Shown here piece after piece: positions 24,495 through 33,139 of a stretch of 64,000 bases of DNA; within the stretch, counting starts at the first letter, position 1; each line of letters starts with the position of its first letter. Origin of the DNA: Bradyrhizobium sp. C9 (GTDB lineage: Bacteria > Pseudomonadota > Alphaproteobacteria > Rhizobiales > Xanthobacteraceae); contig NZ_NWTG01000011.1 in NCBI RefSeq assembly GCF_002532045.1, positions 72,001 to 136,000 on the forward strand, in the 5' to 3' direction. A program made the position numbers and the translations under genes. A model generated the notes under the pieces. It did no database searches, was not told the DNA's origin, and saw only the letters and a list, made by a program, of their open reading frames with translations.

Positions 24495-26540
24495 CTACAC
24501 GCCGAACGGATAAGTATCCGGAAGCCCCTTCACCTCCGCCGTGTCCAGCGAGGTTACTGCGCAGCTGTTGTCGAACCAGACATACTCGTCGAACTGCCGC
24601 GGCAGGTTGGCCCGGAAATAATGGCTCGCCATTTCGCTCTCCGGCCGGTAGATGACGCCGATTGCCCGCTCCAGGCGCTCCTTGCCGAGCCCCGCAGGAC
24701 CGTACAGATCGCCCTGATTGCGCAGCCCCAACGTGAAACGGGCAAGCCCGGTTCCGTGGCACAAGCGTTCGTAGCTCTGGGGCAGCGACGGTCGCATGGT
24801 CTTCACTTCCATCGGACCGTTCCACTCGGACGCGGCAGCCACGGTGCCGGAGTGGGTACCGAAACCGATCAGATAGGCGGCATCGCCGAACTCCTTGCGG
24901 CAAAGTTGTCCCAGATTGTATTCGCCGCGCGCCGCCATCTCGGTCGCACCGGCGTTGCCTATATGGGAGTTATGTGCCCAGACAACGGCTTTGCTGTCCG
25001 TGCCGTGAAACGACAGCAGATTCTTCAGTGTTTCGAACATGTGACTGTCGCGCAAATTCCAGGATGCGCGGGAGCCGTAATACATGATCCGATAGTAGCG
25101 TTCCGCATTCGCGATCAGACGCGCGTTCTGCTCAGCGTCGAGGAAACGTTCCCCATCGTGTTCGGCATAGGTCCGGCGTTTCGTCAGCAAATCCGTCAGC
25201 GTACGGACCACATGAGCCTCGCACGTCGGATAGGATCCTGTCAGCGCAGCATGGCCGTAGGTCGAGGGGTCGTGCTGCCACGGCGTGAGACACCCGTAAC
25301 GCTCGCGCGCGACTTTCGCGGATTCCGGGTCAACGTCGTCCAGATAGTTCAGAACCGAGCGGATCGAGTCATAGAGGCTGTAGAGATCAAGGCCGTGGAA
25401 GGCGACGCGCTGCTTTCGCTCCGCTGTACCGTTGTGCTTGCGCAACCAGCTGATGAAATCGCGCATCTCCGTGTTCCGCCACATCCAGGTCGGGAACCGC
25501 GCAAATGCAGTCCATTCCGAGGGTGGATACTGGAAGTGCCGCACATAGTGATCGACGCGAGCGGCGTCTGGCCAGTCCGCCTCCACCGCAACGAAGTGGA
25601 ATCCCTTCTTGACGATGAGGTCCCGGGTGATGCGCGCACGCATCCTGTAAAACTCTGACGTGCCGTGGGTGGCTTCGCCGAGCAATACGATCCGCGCAGA
25701 CCCGATCCGTTCCAGCATCGGATTGAGATCGGCAGCCTCGATCGATGGAAACGACTCTGCGGCATTGGCAAGGTTTCTGACCAGCATCTCGTCGTCAGAG
25801 GAAGTCGGGCCTTCTCGACGGCGCGCCGGCGAGGGAATACCTCCCTTTGCGGTCGCCCACCCTTCCTCACCGATCAGCGGGACAAACCGAACGTCGGCAA
25901 TATCTTCGCTGCGATATTCGTTGGCGGAAACCCGGGTGACTCTGACCAGTTCCTGACAGCGTTGGTCCGTCCCAACGGGGATCACCAACCGGCCGCCGAT
26001 TTTCAGTTGCGCCTTGAGAGGTTCCGGAACATGCGGTCCGCCGGCCGCCACGATGATGGCGTCGTAAGGCGCATGCTCCGGCCATCCCCGGGTGCCGTCG
26101 CCATGCAGGACATGAACGTTGTCATAACCGAGCTGGGCTAACGTCGCTGCGGCATTCTCCGCAAGCGGCCCGAGTCGCTCGATCGTGTAGACGTTGGCTG
26201 CGATCTCCGACAGCACCGCGGCCGCATAACCGGATCCAGCACCGATTTCGAGGATTTTTTCGCCGCCCTTGAGCATCAAGGCTTCGGCCATGAAGGCGAC
26301 GATATAAGGCTGGGAGATGGTCTGTTCGCCGGCAATCGGGAGCGGCGAGTCATCGTAGGCGAATTCGCGGAGGTTCTTTGGCAGGAATAATTCCCGCGGC
26401 ACCTTGCGCATTGCCTCGAGGACCAATTGATCGCACACACCGCGCGCCGCAATGTCGCGTTCAACCATTTTCTGGCGGAGTGTTCGAAACGACGCCGGTT
26501 CGTCAGGAGATCGTTTTTCCGAGGTAAGGGTTTCTGCCAT
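24495..26540 (-). CDS. Fusion of protein-L-isoaspartate O-methyltransferase and erythromycin-esterase-like domain
   Basis: A 681-residue two-domain protein. Residues 1-215 are a Pcm-type methyltransferase that repairs isoaspartyl residues: the SAM loop LEIGAGSGYAAAVL, the active-site TISQPYIVAFM and the pocket IIVAAGGPHVPEPL are all present. Residues 270-680 belong to the erythromycin esterase/EreA-like superfamily, with LGEATHGTSEFYRMRARITRDL, VAVEADWPDA and VVWAHNSHIGNAG carrying the conserved Glu and His residues. A short linker joins them with no stop or frameshift. A FixK-like box is centred 71 nt upstream of the ATG at 26540. The esterase half is unlikely to act on macrolides here. Confidence 0.92.
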   Translation of the reverse strand: MAETLTSEKRSPDEPASFRTLRQKMVERDIAARGVCDQLVLEAMRKVPRELFLPKNLREFAYDDSPLPIAGEQTISQPYIVAFMAEALMLKGGEKILEIGAGSGYAAAVLSEIAANVYTIERLGPLAENAAATLAQLGYDNVHVLHGDGTRGWPEHAPYDAIIVAAGGPHVPEPLKAQLKIGGRLVIPVGTDQRCQELVRVTRVSANEYRSEDIADVRFVPLIGEEGWATAKGGIPSPARRREGPTSSDDEMLVRNLANAAESFPSIEAADLNPMLERIGSARIVLLGEATHGTSEFYRMRARITRDLIVKKGFHFVAVEADWPDAARVDHYVRHFQYPPSEWTAFARFPTWMWRNTEMRDFISWLRKHNGTAERKQRVAFHGLDLYSLYDSIRSVLNYLDDVDPESAKVARERYGCLTPWQHDPSTYGHAALTGSYPTCEAHVVRTLTDLLTKRRTYAEHDGERFLDAEQNARLIANAERYYRIMYYGSRASWNLRDSHMFETLKNLLSFHGTDSKAVVWAHNSHIGNAGATEMAARGEYNLGQLCRKEFGDAAYLIGFGTHSGTVAAASEWNGPMEVKTMRPSLPQSYERLCHGTGLARFTLGLRNQGDLYGPAGLGKERLERAIGVIYRPESEMASHYFRANLPRQFDEYVWFDNSCAVTSLDTAEVKGLPDTYPFGV

Positions 26541-26604
26541 GACAGATTCCGATGTGCTCAAAGCTCTCCTCTGATGAATATGTTCTCGCTGCGCGCGGGA
26601 TAGT

Positions 26605-26618
26605 TTGATCGAAATCAA
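26605..26618. promoter_or_regulatory. FNR/FixK-like box
   Basis: TTGATCGAAATCAA, centred 71 nt before the Pcm/esterase fusion start (minus) and 264 nt before the cytochrome c gene (plus). First box at the left edge of the island. Confidence 0.8.
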
Positions 26619-26875
26619 GGGCCGGTTGGATTGATCCGTTCAGTATTGAGACGAACATGGACGTTAATTTCCGGAAAGCGATCTACGGTCGGCGCGCGGT
26701 GCGGGCCTTCAGGGCTCGGTTCGTGCTGGATCGGGTTTGCGCAGAGCTGGCTTGAGACTCCCGCCGGCAAGTCGCTGCTGAAGCTGCCTGAAACTGATGT
26801 GCCGGTTGCCCCCATCATTCTCGGACATCCGAGATCGACGCCACCAGCTGTTTCGCGAAAGCCGCCGAGGATCGA

Positions 26876-27193
26876 TTGGATCTCCTAAAAACCGCCCATC
26901 GCATCGCGGCCACGCTGCTTCTCTTCGGAGCGGCGCAAGCGGCCGTCGCGCAGGATGTCGAGAATGGAAGGCGGTTGTCCGAGCGATGGTGTTCCGAGTG
27001 TCATGCCATCGGTCCTGTGCCGGCCAAATTGTACGCCGCGCCACCATTCGCCGCAATTGCAGCCAGGGAGACGATCAACGTCGACATGATCGCCACGTTT
27101 CTGCTTCTGCCGCACGCCACAATGCCGAACCTGCCGCTGAGCCGCAACGACGCCCGGGACATCGCCCGGTTCATCATTGAAATGCGAAAATGA
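26876..27193 (+). CDS. Small c-type cytochrome
   Basis: A 105-residue class I cytochrome c exported to the periplasm: a signal peptide ending near AAVAQD (about residue 24), the haem motif CSECH (residues 39-43) and the axial Met in HATMPNLPLSRND. It starts at TTG 26876, with GAGG at 26866-26869 as the only plausible ribosome site; no ATG is available upstream of the signal peptide. It stands alone, followed by a terminator, and could carry electrons to a high-affinity oxidase or nitrogen-oxide reductase. Confidence 0.85.
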   Translation: MDLLKTAHRIAATLLLFGAAQAAVAQDVENGRRLSERWCSECHAIGPVPAKLYAAPPFAAIAARETINVDMIATFLLLPHATMPNLPLSRNDARDIARFIIEMRK

Positions 27194-27289
27194 GCAAACT
27201 GAATCTACCGGACATTCAGGACCGCATCGTCCGGAGCTATTGCACAACGCTGTGGCATCCACACACCCGTTAGCATCTCCTGCGCTGCG

Positions 27290-27324
27290 CCCGGCGTCCT
27301 GTTAGAGGCTGCCGGGGTTTTTTT
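27290..27324 (+). terminator. Rho-independent terminator after cytochrome c gene
   Basis: CCCGGC (27290-27295) pairs with GCCGGG (27311-27316) over a 15-nt loop, followed directly by a run of seven T. It is 97 bp past the cytochrome stop. Apart from this hairpin I see nothing in 27194-27559. Confidence 0.75.
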
Positions 27325-27559
27325 ACCCTCTTCTCGACTGCATCGAATTGGAACCACGCGAACCGGCGGATCGATATCGGCCGTTAGCTGGTGCGGGTGC
27401 ATCGACCTTACGTACATTCCCCGAACGTAGTCGACCGGAATAGCGCTCCCGACAAAAACCGGGCAGAAGGGAAACGCTAGAAGAAGCAGATGGACGCGAT
27501 GTCATAAGCGGTCGCACAGCGACGCACTCCTGCTACACCTCTATTCGAGGAAAACGCAA

Positions 27560-27715
27560 ATGACCATCAACATTCAGAAGCTTAATGGCCTTTGGCACCT
27601 TATCGTCGGGTCGTGCAAGATCCGGACACCGTTCCCGGAGACTCAGGACCGCAAGTGGGTCGTCGCGTATGCCCGACGCGTCTACCCTGGCGCTAAGGTC
27701 TTCGAACGCGACTGA
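27560..27715 (+). CDS. Small conserved-looking hypothetical protein (51 aa)
   Basis: A 51-residue frame (MTINIQKLNGLWHLIVGSC at its start, VVAYARRVYPGAKVFERD at its end) preceded by CGAGG at 27546-27550 with a spacing of 9 nt. It is soluble, basic, and its WHLIVG...KWVVAYARRVYPGA pattern looks like a folded mini-domain. Codon use agrees with neighbouring genes. I do not recognise the family. Confidence 0.55.
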   Translation: MTINIQKLNGLWHLIVGSCKIRTPFPETQDRKWVVAYARRVYPGAKVFERD

Positions 27716-27717
27716 TT

Positions 27718-27912
27718 CTAGCCGTTACGCTTCACGGCTTGCGCTGTTGCGATCAGGCGGGATTGGTGGTCGGGGGCTTGAACCGGAAGATCGGCCGGCC
27801 GTTCGCCTCTGAGGATACGGTCCACGCAGGCGCCGCGCGCGGCGACGTCGGCGGCATCGGGACCATAGGAGGCTTGCCCACCCGGCGGTACCGCCGCAGC
27901 CAACGACATCAA
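27718..27912 (-). pseudogene. Remnant of an ABC transporter substrate-binding protein gene
   Basis: The minus strand encodes a run resembling the C-terminal part of the ABC-type substrate-binding proteins abundant in Bradyrhizobium: PPGGQASYGPDAADV, then CVDRILRGERPADLPVQAP, where intact members continue into KFELVINLKTAKALG. Here the sequence degrades to DHQSRLIATAQAVKRNG and stops. No N-terminal two thirds are visible upstream. This is a decayed 3' fragment and not expressed. Confidence 0.7.
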
Positions 27913-28018
27913 ATTCTACGCCGAGCGAAAGCAAATCATAGCGTCGGCGATAGCGCGTCGCCTGTGGTCCGAGACTCGAAGCTGACTTGTTGTGCCCTGG
28001 TTATAAGCCTCGGCCTCC

Positions 28019-28032
28019 TTGATCCGAATCAA
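28019..28032. promoter_or_regulatory. FNR/FixK-like box
   Basis: TTGATCCGAATCAA, centred 61 nt before ATG 28087. An activator bound at -41.5 would start transcription near 28067, which argues for the 28087 start over the ATG at 28051. Likely drives the small periplasmic gene and ftsH together. Confidence 0.85.
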
Positions 28033-28086
28033 CCCTTGGAGGTGCGCGGCATGGGAAGGTTGGCCATCCAATATTGGAGAGCCCGA

Positions 28087-28389
28087 ATGTTACTGCACCT
28101 GCCGATTGTGATCCTCGCTGCGCTGCCGCCAACCTCTGTCGCGAAGGCCGTACCGACGTTCGACATCGCGCGCGAATGCCGGTCGGAGAGTGGACCGGAG
28201 ATATCTCTCGAACGATGCACCCAAGACGAGGAACGGGCCCGCTCACAACTTCAGATCCAGTGGACGCAATTCGCAGCCCGCGACAGGTCCATTTGCACAC
28301 AAGAAACAACTGCCGACGGTAGCGGCAGCTATGTCGAGTTGCTGATTTGCCTGGAGATGGCACGGGACGCCAAGACGCAGCCGCGCTAG
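28087..28389 (+). CDS. Small periplasmic cysteine-containing protein
   Basis: A 100-residue exported protein: the signal peptide is MLLHLPIVILAALPPTSVAKA, and the mature part has four cysteines (ARECRSE, ERCTQDE, SICTQE, LICLEM), probably two disulphides. Its pattern of charged helices resembles small LprI-like periplasmic proteins, but I do not claim membership. An upstream ATG (28051) has a good GGAGG but lies before the predicted transcription start. It is 15 bp ahead of ftsH and probably co-transcribed. Confidence 0.6.
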   Translation: MLLHLPIVILAALPPTSVAKAVPTFDIARECRSESGPEISLERCTQDEERARSQLQIQWTQFAARDRSICTQETTADGSGSYVELLICLEMARDAKTQPR

Positions 28390-28404
28390 TCCGGCCATAA
28401 ATCG

Positions 28405-30249
28405 ATGAGCGACAATTCACCAACGCGGAAACAGGTTCCTTGGCTTGCGATATTGGCATTTGGCTGGTTCGGCATGTTGTTGATGCAGTGGTTCCTGACC
28501 TCACACAGCACGATCGAAACCATCCCCTACAGCAGGTTTGAAGAGCTTGTCGCGCAGGGCGCCGTCACCAACGTTGTCGTTGGCAAGGACACGATTGAGG
28601 GTAGCCTCAAGGAGAGGCTTCCGGACGGAAGATCGGCCTTCGTGACGACGCGGGTGGACATGCCGTTGGCGGAGAAGCTCGCCGCCAAGGGCGTTTCGGT
28701 GACGGGGACTGCGTCCGACGGCTGGTTCGGAAACCTGATTTCATGGGTCTTTCCACTCATTCTCATGTATGGCTTCTGGTATTTCATGTTCGGCCGTCTT
28801 GGCGATCGGCAAGGAGCCGGCGGCCTCTTGGGCATCGGAAAATCTCGCGCCAAGGTTTACGTTGAGAAAGACATCAAGGTAACTTTCGCCGATGTGGCGG
28901 GTGTCGACGAGGCCAAGTTCGAACTGCAAGAGGTGGTCTCGTTTCTCAGGGATCCCAAGAGCTACGGCCGATTGGGCGCACACGTTCCAAAAGGGATATT
29001 GCTGGTCGGCCCACCGGGAACGGGCAAGACATTGCTGGCGCGAGCGGTTGCCGGCGAGGCGGGCGTGCCTTTCTTCTCGATATCGGGATCGGAGTTTGTC
29101 GAGCTGTTCGTCGGCGTCGGCGCGGCACGGGTGCGCGATCTGTTCGAGCAGGCAAGGAAGGCCGCGCCCTGCATCATCTTCGTGGATGAGCTCGATGCGC
29201 TCGGCCGCAGCCGGATGCCCGGCGCATTCGGCGGCTACGACGAGAAAGAGCAGACGCTCAATCAACTGCTCGCCGAGCTCGATGGATTCGATCCGCGGGC
29301 AGGTGTAATTCTGCTGGCTGCGACCAATCGGCCGGAGATTCTCGACCCGGCGTTGCTCCGCGCCGGTCGTTTTGATCGTCAGGTGCTGGTCGATCGTCCG
29401 GACAGGTCCGGACGACTTGCCATCCTCAAGGTTCACGTTGGAAAGATCAGGATTGGTTCTGACGTGGATCTGGACCGAATTGCAGCCCTGACCACCGGCT
29501 TCACGGGCGCCGATCTGGCCAACCTGATCAACGAAGCGGCGATTGCAGCGACGCGACGCAATGCCGATGAGGTTACCTTCGACGACTTTACGGCTGCCAT
29601 CGAGCGGATCATTGCCGGTATTGAAAAGAAGAGCCGAACGCTTAATCAGAGCGAGCGCAGGCGGACTGCCTATCACGAGATGGGTCATGCCCTAGTGGCC
29701 GCCAGTCTTCCTGGCGTCGACCCTGTGCAAAAGGTGTCGATCATCCCGCGGGGCGTCGGTGCGCTCGGATACACGATGCAGCGCCCTACTGAGGACAGGT
29801 TCCTCCTGACGGTCAGCGAGCTGAAGAACAGGATAGCGGTCTTGATGGGCGGTCGCGCGGCGGAGCGCCTGATTTTCGATGGCGATGTCTCGACCGGAGC
29901 GGCCGACGACCTGCAGCGTGCCACCGAGATCGCAATCGAGATGGTGACCAAATATGGAATGGACGCGAACGTCGGACAGCGAACTTACGCTCCGAAGCCG
30001 CAGGCCTTCATGCCCGCGATGCAGGACGTTGTCGCGAGCGCAGCCCAGGAGACCAGCCGTGAGATTGATCTTGCGGTGCGGCGATTAGTCGAGGCGGGTG
30101 ACGCAACCGCGCAGGATGTCCTGCAGAGACGGCGCAAGGACTTGGAGGATGGGGTCGAGATCCTCATCAAGCAGGAAACCCTGACGGCCGAGCAATTCGC
30201 GCCGCTTTGCCATACGGGGCAATCGAGCGGCATCCAGGTGGTCGCGTAG
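28405..30249 (+). CDS. ftsH: FtsH-type ATP-dependent zinc metalloprotease (accessory copy)
   Basis: A 614-residue membrane-anchored AAA protease that degrades damaged membrane and soluble proteins. Order: TM1 (about residues 12-30), a small periplasmic domain, TM2 (about 108-128), AAA module with Walker A GPPGTGKT and Walker B IIFVDELDAL, SRH with AATNRPEILDPALLRAGRFDR, and protease motif YHEMGHALVAA (HExxH) near residue 424. The genome must carry a housekeeping ftsH elsewhere; this copy sits in the stress island behind a FixK-like box. The C-terminal region lacks the acidic tail common in housekeeping FtsH. Confidence 0.95.
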   Translation: MSDNSPTRKQVPWLAILAFGWFGMLLMQWFLTSHSTIETIPYSRFEELVAQGAVTNVVVGKDTIEGSLKERLPDGRSAFVTTRVDMPLAEKLAAKGVSVTGTASDGWFGNLISWVFPLILMYGFWYFMFGRLGDRQGAGGLLGIGKSRAKVYVEKDIKVTFADVAGVDEAKFELQEVVSFLRDPKSYGRLGAHVPKGILLVGPPGTGKTLLARAVAGEAGVPFFSISGSEFVELFVGVGAARVRDLFEQARKAAPCIIFVDELDALGRSRMPGAFGGYDEKEQTLNQLLAELDGFDPRAGVILLAATNRPEILDPALLRAGRFDRQVLVDRPDRSGRLAILKVHVGKIRIGSDVDLDRIAALTTGFTGADLANLINEAAIAATRRNADEVTFDDFTAAIERIIAGIEKKSRTLNQSERRRTAYHEMGHALVAASLPGVDPVQKVSIIPRGVGALGYTMQRPTEDRFLLTVSELKNRIAVLMGGRAAERLIFDGDVSTGAADDLQRATEIAIEMVTKYGMDANVGQRTYAPKPQAFMPAMQDVVASAAQETSREIDLAVRRLVEAGDATAQDVLQRRRKDLEDGVEILIKQETLTAEQFAPLCHTGQSSGIQVVA

Positions 30250-30316
30250 CTCGATTTTTGGCCTCTCGGTTCAATCGTCCCGCTTCGCTTCGATCCCGCT
30301 GCAAGCGGTGCACCGT

Positions 30317-30330
30317 TTGATCTTGGTCAA
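30317..30330. promoter_or_regulatory. FNR/FixK-like box
   Basis: TTGATCTTGGTCAA, centred 40 nt before ATG 30364 of the small membrane-protein gene. Confidence 0.75.
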
Positions 30331-30363
30331 CGGAAGGACTTGAGAATTCGCTATCAAAAGAAG

Positions 30364-30831
30364 ATGGTCGTAAATGGCGAAAACTGGAGAACACGCTCCC
30401 TTCTCAGCAGGTTCGCTCATATCGTGGAGCGAACGGGGCTTGCCTTGGCCGGTGGATCGTGTGGGCTGTTCGTGGCAGCCTATACTGCAAGATCCGATTT
30501 CGGTCTGATCGGCTCCGATGGCGTGATCGCAGTCGTGATGATGTATGGCGCCGCCGGCTACTATCTTGGCATCGATCTGCCTCCTGCTCCGAAGCTAATC
30601 AGAGAGCTGTCCCCGAGGGGCTTCGGGTCCAGGGCGGACGCGGTCGAAGTGCTCAGTGCAGCCGGCACCTTTCTCACCGCGATTATGGCCGTTATTGCAG
30701 TGAGCAGCATTATTCTCGACGAGGTCGCACGTCCTCAAGGCGCTAGAGCCGAGTTTTGGGGCTGGGTTTTTGGTGCGTCCATGCAGATCGCCGCGGGTAT
30801 CATTGCACGGACCCGCACGCACATTTCCTGA
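30364..30831 (+). CDS. Hypothetical three-span membrane protein
   Basis: A 155-residue protein with hydrophobic spans at about residues 22-42, 47-65 and 93-115, plus a C-terminal amphipathic end (WGWVFGASMQIAAGIIARTR). I do not recognise the family. ATG 30364 is used; TTG 30340 is in frame but lies between the box and the likely transcription start. Even 30364 leaves almost no leader if the box acts from -41.5, so the start is uncertain. Confidence 0.6.
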   Translation: MVVNGENWRTRSLLSRFAHIVERTGLALAGGSCGLFVAAYTARSDFGLIGSDGVIAVVMMYGAAGYYLGIDLPPAPKLIRELSPRGFGSRADAVEVLSAAGTFLTAIMAVIAVSSIILDEVARPQGARAEFWGWVFGASMQIAAGIIARTRTHIS

Positions 30832-30851
30832 CGCAGGTTGCGCACCTCCGT

Positions 30852-31430
30852 TCATCGTGGCTTGAGCGGACTAAGTATTTCGCGCGGACTTTGACGGTCG
30901 GCCGCATCGCGCCTGATCCTGGATTGCAATTCGGCAATGTCAATGAAGGTATCAGCCTGTCGGCGCAATTCGTCGGCAATCATTGATGGCCGGCCGATCA
31001 TTGTGGAGACCACGGTAACTTGCACGCCGCGCCGCTGCATCGCCGCCACCAATGAGCGGAAATTGCTGTCGCCGGAGAATAGCACCATCTGATCGATATG
31101 CTCGGCCATCTCCATGGCATCGACAGCCAGATCGACGTCCATATTGCCTTTGATTTTCCGTCGGCCGCTGCCGTCGACGAACTCTTTGGCCGCCTTGGTG
31201 ACAACTCTAAATCCATTGTAGTCCAACCAGTCGATCAACGGACGAAACGAAGAAAATTCCTGATCCTCGATGACGGGAGTGTAATAGATCGCACGCAGAA
31301 GCGCCCCTTGGCGTTCAAATTCCTTCAGGAGAAGCTTGTAGTCGATATCGAAACCAAGCGCCTTCGCGGTAGCGTGGAGATTGGCGCCGTCAATAAACAG
31401 TGCGATCCTGCTCGTTGTGGATGCTGACAT
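30852..31430 (-). CDS. NYN-domain (LabA/DUF88) putative ribonuclease
   Basis: A 192-residue PIN-like NYN domain protein. The acidic metal-binding residues are visible in ALFIDGANLHA, KGNMDVDLAVDAMEMA and VLFSGDSNFRSLVAAM, the order expected for this fold. The family acts on RNA; LabA relatives influence circadian and stress expression in cyanobacteria. It converges on the preceding membrane-protein gene with a 20-bp gap. No FixK-like box precedes its start. Alphaproteobacteria usually have a housekeeping homologue, so this may be an extra copy. Confidence 0.88.
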   Translation of the reverse strand: MSASTTSRIALFIDGANLHATAKALGFDIDYKLLLKEFERQGALLRAIYYTPVIEDQEFSSFRPLIDWLDYNGFRVVTKAAKEFVDGSGRRKIKGNMDVDLAVDAMEMAEHIDQMVLFSGDSNFRSLVAAMQRRGVQVTVVSTMIGRPSMIADELRRQADTFIDIAELQSRIRRDAADRQSPREILSPLKPR

Positions 31431-31899
31431 AGGATTCGACTCGGACTATTGCGGATCGACTTCGATTCGCATTGCGACAATGAATTAGGGGATGAAAAAC
31501 CAGGCCGCCATTTGGGCGGGCTTTCAAGTACGGCACCGTCTGGCGTGCCTCGAGGAAACGCGCAGCTTGCCACCGCAAGCAACAGCAACACGCTAAGGTG
31601 TCATTCCGCTTGCGAGATTGACCCGCACCGAGTTGAGTCTGATATGGCGGGTACCAGGTTGATGAACAGGTAGGCTGACATCCTCTCGCTTTCAAACGTC
31701 AATGGCGCGGCGATAGGTCGCATGCCACGATCCCGTGGCTGTTCTCACGGACGTTGCCCTGCGGTCGAGGCCCGGCGAGGCAATTCGTCGGGCGCCACCG
31801 TGAAGTCGGCTTGGCGGCCAGCTTCTGGTCTTATCCGAAGTTGACCAAAGCGCGGAGCAGTGCGCACAGACTGGCTGCCTCCGACCGTGGTTGACCATT
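31431..31899. other. Intergenic stretch without identifiable gene
   Basis: About 470 bp between the NYN gene start and a FixK-like box. Frames on both strands show mixed composition with no family features. A small decayed gene cannot be excluded. Confidence 0.4.
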
Positions 31900-31913
31900 T
31901 TGACATGAGTCAA
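31900..31913. promoter_or_regulatory. FNR/FixK-like box
   Basis: TTGACATGAGTCAA, with TTGAC/GTCAA arms. Centred 157 nt before ATG 32064, which would leave a leader of about 115 nt, or there is an unrecognised short gene in between (for example ATG 31930). Confidence 0.7.
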
Positions 31914-32063
31914 TTTGCGGGGTGAGCTGATGTACTTCAACATGTTCCGTGTCGTGTACCAGTGGCCGATGCCGCTTTGTTTCGAGATGACAGACGATTT
32001 GAGCCGAGCCACGCAAAGACAAATCGAAATAGCCTCTGGGCACGTCTGGATTGGAGAAGATCA

Positions 32064-32399
32064 ATGGACATGCTTGCGCACTGCCGAGCCATGGTGGCGT
32101 TCTGCCGCCAGCGCTCCGTGTTTGAGGGCGAGAATGAGGCATTTTGGATGAGGGAAGCGAAGGAATGGGAAGAACTGCTTTCGGGATATTCCGGCCTCCA
32201 ACCCGAACCAAGTGAAGTGTCCAGCCTCGGACCGATCTGGCCCGCCGCAGTCTGCGACGAGCGCATCTATTTGAATTATCCGCTTCGCTACCGGTGCCCT
32301 CTGACACCGCCTGAAAGAGATGATTGTCAGCGCCCCTGTCAGCTCCTCTTGGAGCGAGGTGGTTTTCCGCAAGAAGAGCCTGGCTACGGCCGGCGTTAG
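32064..32399 (+). CDS. Hypothetical protein with CRAMxxFCRQ motif
   Basis: A 111-residue protein. Residues 1-45 (MDMLAHCRAMVAFCRQRSVF, then WMREAKEWEELLSGYS) resemble a short helical protein type that I associate with Bradyrhizobium stress loci, usually about 45-65 residues long. The C-terminal half, rich in Pro and Cys, does not resemble that type and may be an extension caused by a lost stop. GGAGAAG at 32053-32059 supports the ATG at 32064. Function unknown. Confidence 0.55.
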   Translation: MDMLAHCRAMVAFCRQRSVFEGENEAFWMREAKEWEELLSGYSGLQPEPSEVSSLGPIWPAAVCDERIYLNYPLRYRCPLTPPERDDCQRPCQLLLERGGFPQEEPGYGRR

Positions 32400-32451
32400 C
32401 CGCCAATCATGACAGGTGCAGCTGGAGCCGGTCGACGGTGCTGAGATGCAC

Positions 32452-32465
32452 TTGACTCAAATCAA
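32452..32465. promoter_or_regulatory. FNR/FixK-like box
   Basis: TTGACTCAAATCAA, centred 62 nt before ATG 32521 of the phasin-like gene, the same distance as in several other genes of the island. Confidence 0.8.
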
Positions 32466-32520
32466 CGCTCGGTTTGACGCCCGAGGCGATAAGGGAATGT
32501 CTACAACCGAGGCATTGATC

Positions 32521-32889
32521 ATGACAGATCGCAGTGAGAATCAAGTGCACGCAAATGCCTCCGTGGAGGCCATTCAGGCCGGTGCAAAGCGCGCGATGGT
32601 GGTCCAGTCGGAGTTCTCCGAAAAGCTGATCGAGGCGAGCAAGCACTGGATGGAGCAGATTCAAACTGAATCGAATGAAGCCTGGGAGCTATTTCGAAAG
32701 TTGGGGACCACCACCTCGGTCACTGAACGGATCGAGACCCTGCAGGACTGGATCAAGGGCGTCACGCTGCGCAGTGCCGAGGACGCAACATACTTTATCG
32801 AGACGGCACGGGCGCTCGGCAATATCGAGCTGAATCTGTTCGCGTCACGGACCAATGGCGAAACCGAGACGTCGCGGAAGGCCGCTTGA
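32521..32889 (+). CDS. Phasin-family protein
   Basis: A 122-residue, almost entirely helical protein of the phasin type (QAGAKRAMVVQSEFSEKLIE, then SNEAWELFRKLG), which in this group coat polyhydroxybutyrate granules. The ATG at 32521 (MTDRSENQ) has GAGG at 32508-32511 and the standard distance to the FixK-like box; an in-frame ATG at 32497 has no proper spacing. A granule protein fits the DUF3141 PHA-synthase-related gene at 57.8-59.3 kb and the need for carbon storage under low oxygen. Confidence 0.78.
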   Translation: MTDRSENQVHANASVEAIQAGAKRAMVVQSEFSEKLIEASKHWMEQIQTESNEAWELFRKLGTTTSVTERIETLQDWIKGVTLRSAEDATYFIETARALGNIELNLFASRTNGETETSRKAA

Positions 32890-33139
32890 ACGAGCCAGAT
32901 TTGGGAAACGTCTGGCCTAGCGCGCGGTCAGCAGCGGATGGTTAGGAATGGATGGACACACGTCCGTTGGTCTTAGCCACAAGCTGGTCGCTGCGCATGA
33001 AATTCTCCACTCCGCCGTTCCGGAATGATAGGACTAACTGCACCGCAAGGGCGGGGGGAGAGGGCTATTCATGGACTTCAGTCAAGCTGAAGAAAGCCCG
33101 CGCCGCCAAGCGGCTTTATCCGAAAATCGGGGGCCCGAC

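Noticed and set aside
24495..25740. Erythromycin-esterase-like domain as an antibiotic-resistance gene
   Set aside because: It is fused to a protein-repair enzyme and sits under a FixK-like box in a chromosomal stress island; nothing suggests a resistance cassette.
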